Source: UBA10133 sp964528565
GTDB lineage: Bacteria > Patescibacteriota > Microgenomatia > UBA1400 > MFAQ01
Reading direction: 5' to 3'
NCBI GenBank assembly: GCA_964528565.1
Contig: CAZGSP010000046.1
Coordinates: 1-10,789 of the forward strand
DNA length: 10,789 nucleotides
This document shows, piece after piece, positions 1 to 6,007 of the stretch. A program made the translations under genes and the position numbers. Each line of letters begins with the position of its first letter. The first letter of the stretch is position 1. Under the pieces are notes generated by a model that ran no database searches, was not told where the DNA came from, and saw only the letters and a list, made by a program, of their open reading frames with translations.

Positions 1-602
1 GTCACCACGTACCTAAGCTTGCGCATGGTACATGGCTCCGACTGTTTGTTAGCAATCAGTTTCAGGATCTTTTAATAGGGCTACTCACCCTTCTTTTCAC
101 CTTTCCCTCGCGGTACTAGTTCACTATCGGTCAGTAAAAGTAATTAGTCTTGGACCGTGGTCGGCCCGGATTCGATCTAGAGTTTGCCGTCTCCAGATTT
201 ACTTAGGTACCAAACTTTAACATTCCCATTTTCAAATACGGGACTCTCACCCACTATGGTCAACTATTCCACGTTGTTCTTCTAGCAGAAATGTTAAGTT
301 ATGTTTGGCCCTGCAACCCCACCAATAAATTGATGGTTTAGACTCACCCCTGTTCGCTCGTCGCTTACTAAGGGGCTCTCATTCGATTTCTTTTCCTTTG
401 GGTACTTAGATATTTCAGTTCCCCAAGTTCCCGGTCACGACTTGCGTCGTGAACAGCCAGATAAATCTGGCTAGGTTTCCCCATTCGGACACTGCCGGAT
501 CATAAGTTCTTGTCACCTCCCCGACAACTTTCGCAGACTTGAAACGTCCTTCTTAGGCTTTTACTGCCAAGGCATCCACTGATTGCTTGAGTAGAATAAA
601 TC
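1..602 (-). rRNA. 23S ribosomal RNA, 5' portion (gene runs off the window start)
   Basis: Read on the minus strand, this matches conserved 5' 23S blocks: GTGGATGCCTTGGCAGT near the 5' end, then the AAGAAGGACG, CCGAATGGGGAAACC, AAGTACCC, CAGTAGCGGCGAGCGAA-like and CTGACCGATAGTGAACTAGT-like segments, and GAGGGAAAGGTGAAAAG. The 5' end is placed near 602 by counting back from GTGGATGCC against E. coli 23S, so it is good to about 5 nt. Roughly the first 600 nt (domain I) are present, and the rest lies beyond position 1. The length is close to E. coli for the same segment, so no large intron is visible in this part. It is probably co-transcribed with the upstream tRNA-Ala. Confidence 0.97.
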
Positions 603-671
603 AAAAATTTGCTTCAAATTAAATTTGAATTCGTGCGATCTACTTGCATAATCTATTCACTTTTCAAGGAA

Positions 672-704
672 CAACCATACAGGAGCTCCAAGAGCTCGTG
701 GTTG
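672..704 (-). other. Hairpin in the rRNA spacer
   Basis: CAACCA at 672-677 pairs with TGGTTG at 699-704. GAGCTC at 683-688 pairs with GAGCTC at 692-697 around a 3-nt loop. This two-part stem is a candidate RNase III-type processing site upstream of 23S. Confidence 0.5.
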
Positions 705-752
705 ATTCTAATGTGTGCGCACTTTAGAGTCAATCACTAGTTCTCGGATAGG

Positions 753-803
753 CCTGCCCGCCGCAGGTGGGTGGACCGTGACCCGCCGCGCGGCGGGTCC
801 ACC
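753..803. repeat. GC-rich palindromic block (REP-like)
   Basis: Three overlapping dyads are visible. CCTGC/GCAGG forms a stem at 753-767. GGTGGACC at 770-777 pairs perfectly with GGTCCACC at 796-803. A perfect 18-nt palindrome, ACCCGCCGC/GCGGCGGGT, spans 781-798. The block is far richer in GC than its surroundings, which is typical of short dispersed palindromic elements. Only one copy is present in this window, so dispersal cannot be shown here. Confidence 0.55.
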
Positions 804-812
804 TCCCAATTG

Positions 813-886
813 TGGACCCAATGGGACTCGAACCCATGACCTCCTCATTGCAAATGAGGCGCGCTAGCCAACTGCGCCATGGGCCC
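813..886 (-). tRNA. tRNA-Ala (anticodon TGC)
   Basis: A complete 74-nt cloverleaf on the minus strand. The acceptor arm GGGCCCA pairs with TGGGTCC and includes a G3-U70 wobble, the classic alanine identity element. The anticodon stem CCTCA/TGAGG encloses the loop TTTGCAA with anticodon TGC. The T-arm holds GGTTCGAGTCC. The discriminator is A. The 3' CCA is not encoded, since CACA follows, so the CCA-adding enzyme is needed. It lies about 210 nt upstream of 23S, where the 16S-23S spacer tRNA would normally sit, but no 16S is found upstream. Confidence 0.97.
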
Positions 887-920
887 TCATTGTCTCACCT
901 TTATGTTAAATAATGTGCCT

Positions 921-948
921 AAAAAAGAAAAAATCCGCCTTTAGCGGA
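921..948 (-). terminator. Intrinsic terminator-like hairpin upstream of tRNA-Ala
   Basis: On the minus strand TCCGC (944-948) pairs with GCGGA (934-938) around a 5-nt loop. It is followed by TTTTTTCTTTTTT (921-933). The stem is only 5 bp but the U-tract is very good. It lies between the predicted promoter and tRNA-Ala, so it would truncate the rRNA transcript unless read through or antiterminated. Confidence 0.55.
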
Positions 949-1032
949 CCGTAACACAAACCAAAGCGCCAAAAAACCTAGGGGGCTTTTAGACTCTCTA
1001 TTTGGTTTATATTCATATTGTCTGCTAAGGAC
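934..1032 (-). promoter_or_regulatory. Structured leader of the tRNA-Ala/23S transcript, or a separate small RNA
   Basis: The predicted minus-strand transcript starts near 1032. Three nested pairings are visible. CCTTAGC (1024-1030) can pair with GCTAAAGG (938-945) with one bulged A. AAACCAAA (1001-1008) pairs perfectly with TTTGGTTT (958-965). An imperfect inner stem joins the AAAGCCCC region (about 981-989) to GGCGCTTT (963-970). The outer pairing uses bases that also form the terminator-like hairpin at 934-948, so the two folds exclude each other. It could be an attenuator in the rRNA leader or a free RNA of about 110 nt. It matches no RNA family I recognise. Confidence 0.4.
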
Positions 1033-1038
1033 TCGACA

Positions 1039-1067
1039 ATTATACCAACAAAATCCCCCTCTTACAA
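1039..1067 (-). promoter_or_regulatory. Promoter of the tRNA-Ala/23S transcript
   Basis: On the minus strand a -35 TTGTAA (1062-1067) is separated by 17 nt from a perfect -10 TATAAT (1039-1044). The predicted start is near 1032. It is the only strong minus-strand promoter seen upstream of the tRNA and 23S. Its -35 box lies in the loop and arm of the terminator of the upstream 98-aa gene. Confidence 0.75.
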
Positions 1068-1074
1068 GAGGGGG
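1045..1074 (-). terminator. Intrinsic terminator of the 98-aa gene
   Basis: CCCCCTCT (1055-1062) and AGAGGGGG (1067-1074) form an 8-bp stem with a 4-nt loop. On the minus strand it is followed by ATTTTGTTGG, a modest U-tract. It begins 9 nt after the stop codon of the minus-strand gene ending at 1083. Confidence 0.6.
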
Positions 1075-1082
1075 AGATGAGC

Positions 1083-1379
1083 CTAATAATGAAAGGTCTC
1101 CGCGGCGTTCACAAACTTCTGCAGGGAGAGGATCATCAGCCGGTGGCCATAGAGCGGCGTTTTGAGAATTAGCTTGACGGTCCGTTTGAGAATATGAATC
1201 ACAAAACCTTCGCCCTTAATTTCCGGCTCTCCCCGCTCAACGGCAGGCAAGAAAGTCTCCGGATCGCAAAATAGCTTTCGGGGTGGGTGAAAGGGGAAAC
1301 GGACGACCATCCCGTCGTTCTGAAGTTCGACCGAACTACGCACCCCTCCCACGGACTTCGTTTCAAAGATCTTCCTCAT
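1083..1379 (-). CDS. Hypothetical protein, 98 aa
   Basis: I do not recognise this family. The ATG at 1379 is well supported by GGAGG 7 nt upstream. A promoter with perfect TATAAT lies at 1418-1445 and a terminator follows the TAG stop, so this is a complete single-gene unit. The protein is short, soluble and basic in its second half (HILKRTVKLILK at about residues 62-73), with no signal peptide, membrane segment or cysteine cluster. It ends where the rRNA promoter begins. The expression signals make it more credible than the length alone would suggest. Confidence 0.7.
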   Translation of the reverse strand: MRKIFETKSVGGVRSSVELQNDGMVVRFPFHPPRKLFCDPETFLPAVERGEPEIKGEGFVIHILKRTVKLILKTPLYGHRLMILSLQKFVNAAETFHY

Positions 1380-1417
1380 GAATTAGCCTCCACGAAAGGT
1401 TTTCTCTTACTCCCGGA

Positions 1418-1445
1418 ATTATACCTTACTTCAAACTCCAGACAA
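1418..1445 (-). promoter_or_regulatory. Promoter of the 98-aa gene, inside the end of the SIMPL gene
   Basis: On the minus strand a -35 TTGTCT (1440-1445), 16-nt spacer and -10 TATAAT (1418-1423). The -35 box lies in the last codons of the SIMPL gene and the -10 sits just past its TAA stop. Confidence 0.65.
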
Positions 1446-2175
1446 CCGTTACCGTCTTACTGACGGTTGAAGTGCCTACCTCAATCGGCGCCGGTACGAT
1501 CGTATCGGCCTTCATAGCTTCAGCCCGAAACATCACCGGATAGCTTGGTGAACCACTTTCGACAATCGAAATTACTCTCCCCAGTTTTGCCCCACTGGCT
1601 ACTGCCATTGCTTCCGCCTTTGTCTTCGCATCCGCAACCGCAAGGCCAAGCAGTTTATCCCCCGCTTTTTGACTCACATCCAGCTGAAAATTAGGACCAT
1701 CGACGTTTGTCGCTCCGCTTTCATTTAGAAGATCGGTCAGTTTTCCGGCCTTATCCACATCTCTAAGCGTGATTCCAATCGAATTATTGGCACTCCACTG
1801 CCCAAGGGTTACTTTTGTAGGGGGATAAATGGTCGTACTCTCCTGCATTTGATAAACATTTACCTGTTGCGTCTTGATATCGGCTTCATCCACACCCAGT
1901 CCCTTAACCAATTTGATTATCTCCGTCATTTTTTTATTAACTTCATTTACCGCCGTATCTTTATCGTCATTAAATGCCTGTACCCCGGCCGAAAACATGG
2001 CTATCTGGTTCTTTTCATCCGATTCGGCATAACCGGTTACTGTTACCACCGCCTCATTTTTCATAATTATTCGTCCCCAGGTGATATCCCCCCAAGGGAA
2101 AAAGTATAGTGCCCCCAGTAACATCAACCCGCCCAGGATCCATTTAATGAACGCGTCCAGATCGCTTTTTGACAT
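1426..2175 (-). CDS. SIMPL (DUF541) domain protein, membrane-anchored
   Basis: A 249-aa protein with an N-terminal hydrophobic segment (about residues 10-27). A SIMPL/DUF541 domain follows from about residue 40. It opens with VTVTGYAESDEKNQ and includes the characteristic K..E..GV...DI.T stretch, the ANNSI...L.DVDKAG...D.....GAT segment, and the helical AVADAKTKAEAMA run. The family is a periplasmic or extracellular fold that often forms oligomers. Its role is poorly defined and has been linked to oxidative stress in E. coli YggE. The single anchor implies an outward-facing domain. Start: ATG at 2175 with GAGG 4 nt upstream. The upstream AT-rich box at 2229-2235 appears to be shared with the divergent gene. 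No separate terminator is seen. Confidence 0.9.
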   Translation of the reverse strand: MSKSDLDAFIKWILGGLMLLGALYFFPWGDITWGRIIMKNEAVVTVTGYAESDEKNQIAMFSAGVQAFNDDKDTAVNEVNKKMTEIIKLVKGLGVDEADIKTQQVNVYQMQESTTIYPPTKVTLGQWSANNSIGITLRDVDKAGKLTDLLNESGATNVDGPNFQLDVSQKAGDKLLGLAVADAKTKAEAMAVASGAKLGRVISIVESGSPSYPVMFRAEAMKADTIVPAPIEVGTSTVSKTVTVVWSLK

Positions 2176-2205
2176 ATTACCTCAGTCTACCAATTTGTGG
2201 CCGCT

Positions 2206-2258
2206 CCGTCAAACTCTCAAAGAATGGGTATAATATGCCATCCCTGAACATTCAAATT
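2206..2258. promoter_or_regulatory. Overlapping divergent promoters
   Basis: TATAAT at 2229-2234 is a perfect -10 for the plus-strand gene at 2269, and the -35 region near 2206-2212 is weak. The same bases read on the minus strand give TATTAT (2230-2235), a -10 for the SIMPL gene, with a TTTGAA-like -35 at 2251-2256. The two -10 boxes overlap, so RNA polymerase could be engaged in only one direction at a time. Confidence 0.55.
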
Positions 2259-2268
2259 TGGAGGAAAG

Positions 2269-2607
2269 ATGACCGAAAAAACCAAGTACCGGCTCGCTTT
2301 ACAGATTATCTACTCGACTGATGATGGACTCGAATCCGCCATCGCTATTTTCAATGCCTGGTGCCGCGAAATACTGTCAACGGAACATGTCGAACGCCCG
2401 GCCAGAAGGACCAAAAACCGGATCAAGCTCGGCTATGGTTTTGTCAAAACGAAGAATCATTCCGGCGAGCTTTTTTTAATTTCGTCCAGACCCTTCGAAG
2501 GTTGGATGCTACACCTCCTGGTCAAGGATCTAGAAATGGACGGTCTGGTCCATTTTAAGGCCTTCAGCTGCCCGGAAATCGTTGAAAACCCCAAACCCGC
2601 CTCCTAG
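2269..2607 (+). CDS. Hypothetical protein, 112 aa
   Basis: I do not recognise this family. The ATG is supported by GGAGG with 4-nt spacing and by a perfect TATAAT about 35 nt upstream. The protein appears soluble, with a mixed alpha/beta pattern and two cysteines (in AWCREIL at about 30-36 and FSCPEIV at about 98-104), with no signal or membrane segment. Its last three sense codons and stop lie inside the terminator hairpin, the stop in the loop. It is divergent from SIMPL and convergent with the HAD gene. Confidence 0.8.
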   Translation: MTEKTKYRLALQIIYSTDDGLESAIAIFNAWCREILSTEHVERPARRTKNRIKLGYGFVKTKNHSGELFLISSRPFEGWMLHLLVKDLEMDGLVHFKAFSCPEIVENPKPAS

Positions 2608-2617
2608 GCGGGTTTTT
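2593..2617 (+). terminator. Terminator between convergent genes, overlapping a coding end
   Basis: AAACCCGCC (2593-2601) and GGCGGGTTT (2607-2615) form a 9-bp stem with a 5-nt loop, followed by more T on the plus strand. The TAG stop of the 112-aa gene (2605-2607) is at the loop. The HAD gene, coming from the other side, ends at 2616, so the hairpin may serve both genes, though its minus-strand U-tract is poorer. Confidence 0.85.
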
Positions 2618-3251
2618 ACAAAAACTCTTCCATTTCCTTAAAATCCTCAATGACGTAAGTCGCCCCCAAAGACAATTGATTTTCCCGCCGGTAGAACTCT
2701 TCATATCTTTTGGGAAAATATATTCCGGTATCCACCCCCGCCCTTCTTCCCGCCATAATATCTTTTTCGTTGTCTCCTACCATCAACGCCTCTTCGAGCT
2801 TTCCCTGCATCATATCCAAACACTTCAAGATCCCCTCCGGGTGGGGTTTAATGAACTCCACGTCTTCTTTTCCCAAAAATACATCCACCAGATCGCGCAG
2901 GCCGTTTCCTCTTAGAGCTCCCTTAACCCATCTTTTTCGGGAAGCGGTTATTACCCCGATTTTTCCACCTTCCCGCTTTATCCTGTTAAGAACTTCAAAC
3001 ACCCCCGGGTTCAGCTTAGCTTTATTAACTTTTTCCAGGACTTCCGCCTCGAGCTCCGTAAAAAACTCTTCGGTTTTCGTAACCCCCAGCCTTTCCGGCC
3101 CCTGCCAGTCACCTATTACCTCTTTGCCGATTAGTTCATTGGTCACGTTTATCCTATGACTCGCAAAAACCTTTCGATATCCCGCAAACCAAATCGAAAG
3201 ATTATCGGCAAGACTCCCATCCCAATCAAACAGAAAATATTTGTACTTCAT
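2616..3251 (-). CDS. HAD-superfamily phosphatase (phosphoglycolate phosphatase-like)
   Basis: A 211-aa cytosolic protein with all four HAD motifs. Motif I is FDWDGSLAD with nucleophile D9 and acid D11. Motif II is the threonine in VITAS (T102). Motif III is K135 in KPHPEG. Motif IV is VGDNEKD, with D160 and D164 for magnesium. The helical cap at about 17-80 fits the C1-type phosphoglycolate/beta-phosphoglucomutase-like subgroup, and the length is normal. Such enzymes remove phosphate from small metabolites; the substrate cannot be read from the sequence. The Trp between the two motif I aspartates is less common but seen in the family. Start: ATG at 3251 with only AGGGG one base away, too close for normal use. 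A -10 box ends 6 nt upstream, so a leaderless mRNA is plausible. Confidence 0.9.
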   Translation of the reverse strand: MKYKYFLFDWDGSLADNLSIWFAGYRKVFASHRINVTNELIGKEVIGDWQGPERLGVTKTEEFFTELEAEVLEKVNKAKLNPGVFEVLNRIKREGGKIGVITASRKRWVKGALRGNGLRDLVDVFLGKEDVEFIKPHPEGILKCLDMMQGKLEEALMVGDNEKDIMAGRRAGVDTGIYFPKRYEEFYRRENQLSLGATYVIEDFKEMEEFL

Positions 3252-3257
3252 ACCCCT

Positions 3258-3263
3258 ATTGTA
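3258..3263 (-). promoter_or_regulatory. -10 box of the HAD gene
   Basis: TACAAT on the minus strand ends 6 nt before the ATG, which would put the transcription start at or next to the A of ATG. No clear -35 is visible, because that position falls inside the preceding terminator hairpin. Confidence 0.4.
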
Positions 3264-3265
3264 AA

Positions 3266-3297
3266 CAAAAAACGCCTCTCACATAGGTGAGAGGCGT
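3266..3297 (-). terminator. Intrinsic terminator of the deacetylase gene
   Basis: A perfect 11-bp stem, ACGCCTCTCAC (3272-3282) with GTGAGAGGCGT (3287-3297), has a 4-nt loop. On the minus strand it is followed by a run of T (3267-3272). It lies just past the TGA stop of the gene at 3302. Confidence 0.92.
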
Positions 3298-3301
3298 AAT
3301 A

Positions 3302-4369
3302 TCACTTCAGAGGAACATCCTTTAGGGCTTCCTCCAGCATTTCGGCAAGAGTCAACCCCATCGGTCTTCCGGACAGTCCTCCGGGGTTCGGCGGAAACAG
3401 CCGGGGTAAGCAACCGGGCATATTATCCCGGGAATAAACGAAGAGCTGACTTCCTGCTCTCGTCCACCCCCCGAATCCAAATCTAATTCCCAGATCGGCG
3501 ACCAGTTTGGTATTGGTGGGGCAACTTTCCAGAGGCCACGCCATTCCAAAGACGTTGACCCCAAGGGCCTCGTGAATTTTCTCCTTGGACGTGTTGATGT
3601 CCCAAGAGAGACCGGGGTCCGAATACGAAGCAAGATCGCCATGGGACTCCGAATGGGTCCCGATTGAAAAGTAACCGGTCTTTATTGCCACCCGGAATAC
3701 TTCCCAACAGGCGTCTCCGCGGCAATTATCATTTTCCGCCTCGCTCATTCCCCTCGTCCAGATGAACGAGTTCATGTGCGGAGCATAGCCGTCCGCTTCC
3801 AGAGTCCGAAAAAGAGCCGTTATCCGAGCAAAGGACTCGCCGGACCTCGCTCCGGAGTCGGTAGTCAGGATAATCGAGCGGGCGGGTAGGTCTAACCACC
3901 CCTCCAAAAACCCAACCATCTCGGCGCCGGTCACAAAATGGAAGTCATTCTCCATCAAGTACCGCATCTGAATCTCGAATTGCTCGGGATCCATAGCGTA
4001 CATACCGTCGTACATACGGTATGTATCTCCATGGAACTCCAGAGGGACGATCCTCCTGGCCGTTCCGTACTGGGCAATCCGCCTCTCTATCCTCTCCCAG
4101 TAGGCATCGGACAGCTGTTGTTCGTACACCCGTCCGTACTCTTGCATTATTGCCCTGATTTGCTCCCGTTCTTCGATCATAATCGGAACAGGCGTCTCCG
4201 TTGGGGAGACCGTGGCTGTGGGAGGGGGTGAGGCAGGTTCTGTCGGTTCCAAGGTAGTCGTCGATGTCGACGTCAGGAGTGTAGGCTCGGAAGCCTCAAC
4301 CCCTGAACAGCCCACGAGCACGAGGGCGACCATTAGACAAAATAGCCCGTGCCTTAAAGTGTTCTTCAT
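3302..4369 (-). CDS. Polysaccharide deacetylase-like (NodB fold) lipoprotein
   Basis: A 355-aa secreted lipoprotein. A signal peptide with lipobox LVGC makes Cys21 the lipidated residue. A Thr/Ser/Pro-rich linker (about 28-62) leads to a helical region, then a NodB-like domain from about residue 105. Motif 1 reads LTTDSG (168-173): the first Asp (D171) matches the catalytic base of TFDDG, but the second, metal-binding Asp is Ser172. Motif 2, THSESH, keeps both metal histidines, H239 and H243. AWPLESC (277-283) resembles the later WP motif. The family removes acetyl groups from cell-wall or exopolysaccharide sugars; activity is uncertain given Ser172. Start: ATG at 4369 with GGAGG 4 nt upstream, preferred over an upstream in-frame TTG that lies before the ribosome-binding site. 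It has its own promoter and terminator. Confidence 0.85.
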   Translation of the reverse strand: MKNTLRHGLFCLMVALVLVGCSGVEASEPTLLTSTSTTTLEPTEPASPPPTATVSPTETPVPIMIEEREQIRAIMQEYGRVYEQQLSDAYWERIERRIAQYGTARRIVPLEFHGDTYRMYDGMYAMDPEQFEIQMRYLMENDFHFVTGAEMVGFLEGWLDLPARSIILTTDSGARSGESFARITALFRTLEADGYAPHMNSFIWTRGMSEAENDNCRGDACWEVFRVAIKTGYFSIGTHSESHGDLASYSDPGLSWDINTSKEKIHEALGVNVFGMAWPLESCPTNTKLVADLGIRFGFGGWTRAGSQLFVYSRDNMPGCLPRLFPPNPGGLSGRPMGLTLAEMLEEALKDVPLK

Positions 4370-4411
4370 TAATCCTCCAATCAATACAAATTTTGAATGT
4401 CCTTAGGCAGC

Positions 4412-4440
4412 ATTTTACCACAACTTATCCTATATATCAA
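4412..4440 (-). promoter_or_regulatory. Promoter of the deacetylase gene
   Basis: On the minus strand -35 TTGATA (4435-4440), exactly 17 nt, and -10 TAAAAT (4412-4417). The predicted start near 4405 gives a leader of about 36 nt with the GGAGG site. It lies in the gap after the DUF4349 gene. Confidence 0.75.
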
Positions 4441-4476
4441 GACTTTAAGCCTACCGAAGAACGTGTCTCTCCCCTT

Positions 4477-5364
4477 CTAAACGACCTTTGGCTGCAGTTT
4501 TTTGTAGACGAACCTGGCTAGTAAGATCAATCCGAGAACGATCAGTATCACCGGAAGGTAAACCACCATCCAGATGACCATGTCGGCGACCGATCTAAGA
4601 GCTCCAACCATCGAACGGACCGCCGTCTTAAACACTACCGCCGGTCTCCAGGCCGTATCCGGGGCATAGGGCAACGCCAGTTCGTCGGTTGAGAGACTCA
4701 CGGAAATTCTGGTCAGTTTAGCCGTTTGTTCCAGATATTTTTGCTGTCCTTTCAAACTATCGATCTGTTCCTGGATATTATTTATCTGTATCTGCACTTC
4801 CATCAAGTCCTGCACTCTCACCGCTTGCCCCAAAATCGTCTCCATTTGCGCTTTAACCCTTTCCAGATTGGCAATCCTGGTGGCCGTATCTACATACTGA
4901 TCGGTGACATCATCGCCATAAACATTCTCCGACACCACCCGCACGCCAAGCAGTCTGATTTTGTCCAATGCACTCTCTCTTTTTTCGGTTGGTACTCTGA
5001 AAGTAATATGCCCGCTGGCGGCCCCCTCCGGCTTGGTTAAAGATTTATCAACCATAAATCCACCCAGTTCGGTCGCGATTTTTTCTATGCCTTTTACCGA
5101 CTCGGGAACGTCTTTAACGAGCATCGACATGTTAGTATTCTGAATCACCATCCGTTGATCGGATGCTACCGGAGCCAGCTCTCTACCTATCCCGCTGGGC
5201 ATGGCAATTCCCTTAGGGGCATAGCTCATCGAAATATCCGAGACCCCCATGTTTTGACTCCGTAGTCCGGTTAAAGATGACGCTTCTTTTTTCAACAGGA
5301 CAATAATTATTACTCCCATAACAATCGGCAACCAATTCCTTTTTATCCAAGAAATAATGTTCAT
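4477..5364 (-). CDS. DUF4349 domain membrane protein
   Basis: A 295-aa protein with a membrane segment at each end (about 11-24 and 262-285) and a DUF4349 domain between. Diagnostic stretches are GHITFRVPTEKRESALDKIR (118-137), the NVYGDDVTDQYVDTATRIANL region (147-167) and LTRISVSLST (217-226). A long coiled coil covers about 161-216. With two membrane spans the middle domain would lie outside the cytoplasm. The family is widespread in Gram-positives, Chloroflexota and CPR bacteria. Its function is unknown, and envelope stress or sensing roles are only guesses. The ATG at 5364 has no Shine-Dalgarno; a TATGAT box lies 11 nt upstream, so the leader would be very short. No clear terminator follows the TAG stop. 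Confidence 0.88.
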   Translation of the reverse strand: MNIISWIKRNWLPIVMGVIIIVLLKKEASSLTGLRSQNMGVSDISMSYAPKGIAMPSGIGRELAPVASDQRMVIQNTNMSMLVKDVPESVKGIEKIATELGGFMVDKSLTKPEGAASGHITFRVPTEKRESALDKIRLLGVRVVSENVYGDDVTDQYVDTATRIANLERVKAQMETILGQAVRVQDLMEVQIQINNIQEQIDSLKGQQKYLEQTAKLTRISVSLSTDELALPYAPDTAWRPAVVFKTAVRSMVGALRSVADMVIWMVVYLPVILIVLGLILLARFVYKKLQPKVV

Positions 5365-5395
5365 AAATCAACTTTATCATAGATAATATATCAGG
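5365..5395. promoter_or_regulatory. 31-bp divergent promoter region with very short leaders
   Basis: Only 31 bp separate the start codons of the DUF4349 gene (minus) and the MBL gene (plus). TATGAT on the minus strand (5376-5381) is 11 nt from the DUF4349 start. TAATAT on the plus strand (5384-5389) is 6 nt from the MBL start. Neither gene has a properly spaced Shine-Dalgarno. The -35 boxes would fall inside the opposite coding regions and are weak. Confidence 0.4.
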
Positions 5396-6007
5396 ATGAA
5401 AATTATTCCTCTTGCTGTCGGACAGATGTCCACCAACTGCTATCTGGCCTCGGATGAAGGGACCGGCCAATCTCTCATCATCGATCCGGGAGACGAAGGT
5501 GACTTTATTGGCACCACCCTTTTGGAGAACAAGCTTATTCCTGTCGGCATAGTCCTCACTCATGGCCATTTCGACCACTGCCTCGCGGTCTTAGAGCTCA
5601 AACTCAGCTTTAACATTCCCATTTATCTTCACCAAAAAGACCTTTTCCTTTATCAAAAGGCTCAACTCTCAGCCAAACATTGGTCCGCCATCTCCTCCCC
5701 CAAACTTCCTCCTATCGATGAATTTCTTTCGGAGGGAGAAATTATCCCTTTCGGGGGATCATCGTTGAAAGTTATTCACACTCCCGGCCATACCCCGGGG
5801 TCTATTTGTCTTTACTCGGCACCAACACTTTTTACCGGCGACACTCTCTTTGCCGAAGGCGTCGGCCGCACCGATCTCTCTTACTCTTCTTACGGCGATC
5901 TTCAAAAATCACTCAATAAGCTTTTTGCCCTGCCGTCAAACACCCTCATTTATCCGGGCCACGAAAATACCCCCGTTTTTCTTTCCGATCTTAAGTCATC
6001 CGACTAA
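5396..6007 (+). CDS. Metallo-beta-lactamase-fold hydrolase (glyoxalase II-like)
   Basis: A 203-aa cytosolic enzyme with a complete two-metal site: THGHFDH (H56, H58, D60, H61), H132 in TPGHTPG, D149 in FTGDTLF and H189 in YPGHE. The QMSTNCYL start (10-17), IIDPGD (28-33) and GVGRTDL (155-161) match the short glyoxalase II-like branch of the MBL superfamily. Members hydrolyse thioesters or related compounds. The substrate is unresolved, and the short C-terminus lacks the longer glutathione-binding domain of classical glyoxalase II. Start: ATG at 5396, with AGG directly adjacent rather than spaced. Its TAA stop overlaps the TAG stop of the convergent HD gene. Confidence 0.92.
   Translation: MKIIPLAVGQMSTNCYLASDEGTGQSLIIDPGDEGDFIGTTLLENKLIPVGIVLTHGHFDHCLAVLELKLSFNIPIYLHQKDLFLYQKAQLSAKHWSAISSPKLPPIDEFLSEGEIIPFGGSSLKVIHTPGHTPGSICLYSAPTLFTGDTLFAEGVGRTDLSYSSYGDLQKSLNKLFALPSNTLIYPGHENTPVFLSDLKSSD

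Larger units (their letters stand above)
603..812 (-). other. Spacer between tRNA-Ala and 23S rRNA
   Basis: About 210 nt of non-coding spacer. It contains a hairpin at 672-704, where CAACCA pairs with TGGTTG outside and GAGCTC with GAGCTC inside. A GC-rich palindromic block lies at 753-803. The base composition switches sharply from AT-rich next to 23S to GC-rich next to the tRNA. No second tRNA is visible. Hairpins here probably take part in rRNA precursor processing, but that role is inferred. Confidence 0.75.

Noticed and set aside
2710..3159. 149-aa plus-strand open frame opposite the HAD gene
   Set aside because: The minus strand has all four HAD motifs; the plus frame is Ser/Pro-rich noise with no start signals.
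4370..4384. Upstream TTG start for the deacetylase lipoprotein
   Set aside because: The TTG lies before the GGAGG ribosome-binding site, which is correctly spaced for the ATG at 4369 and gives a normal signal peptide.
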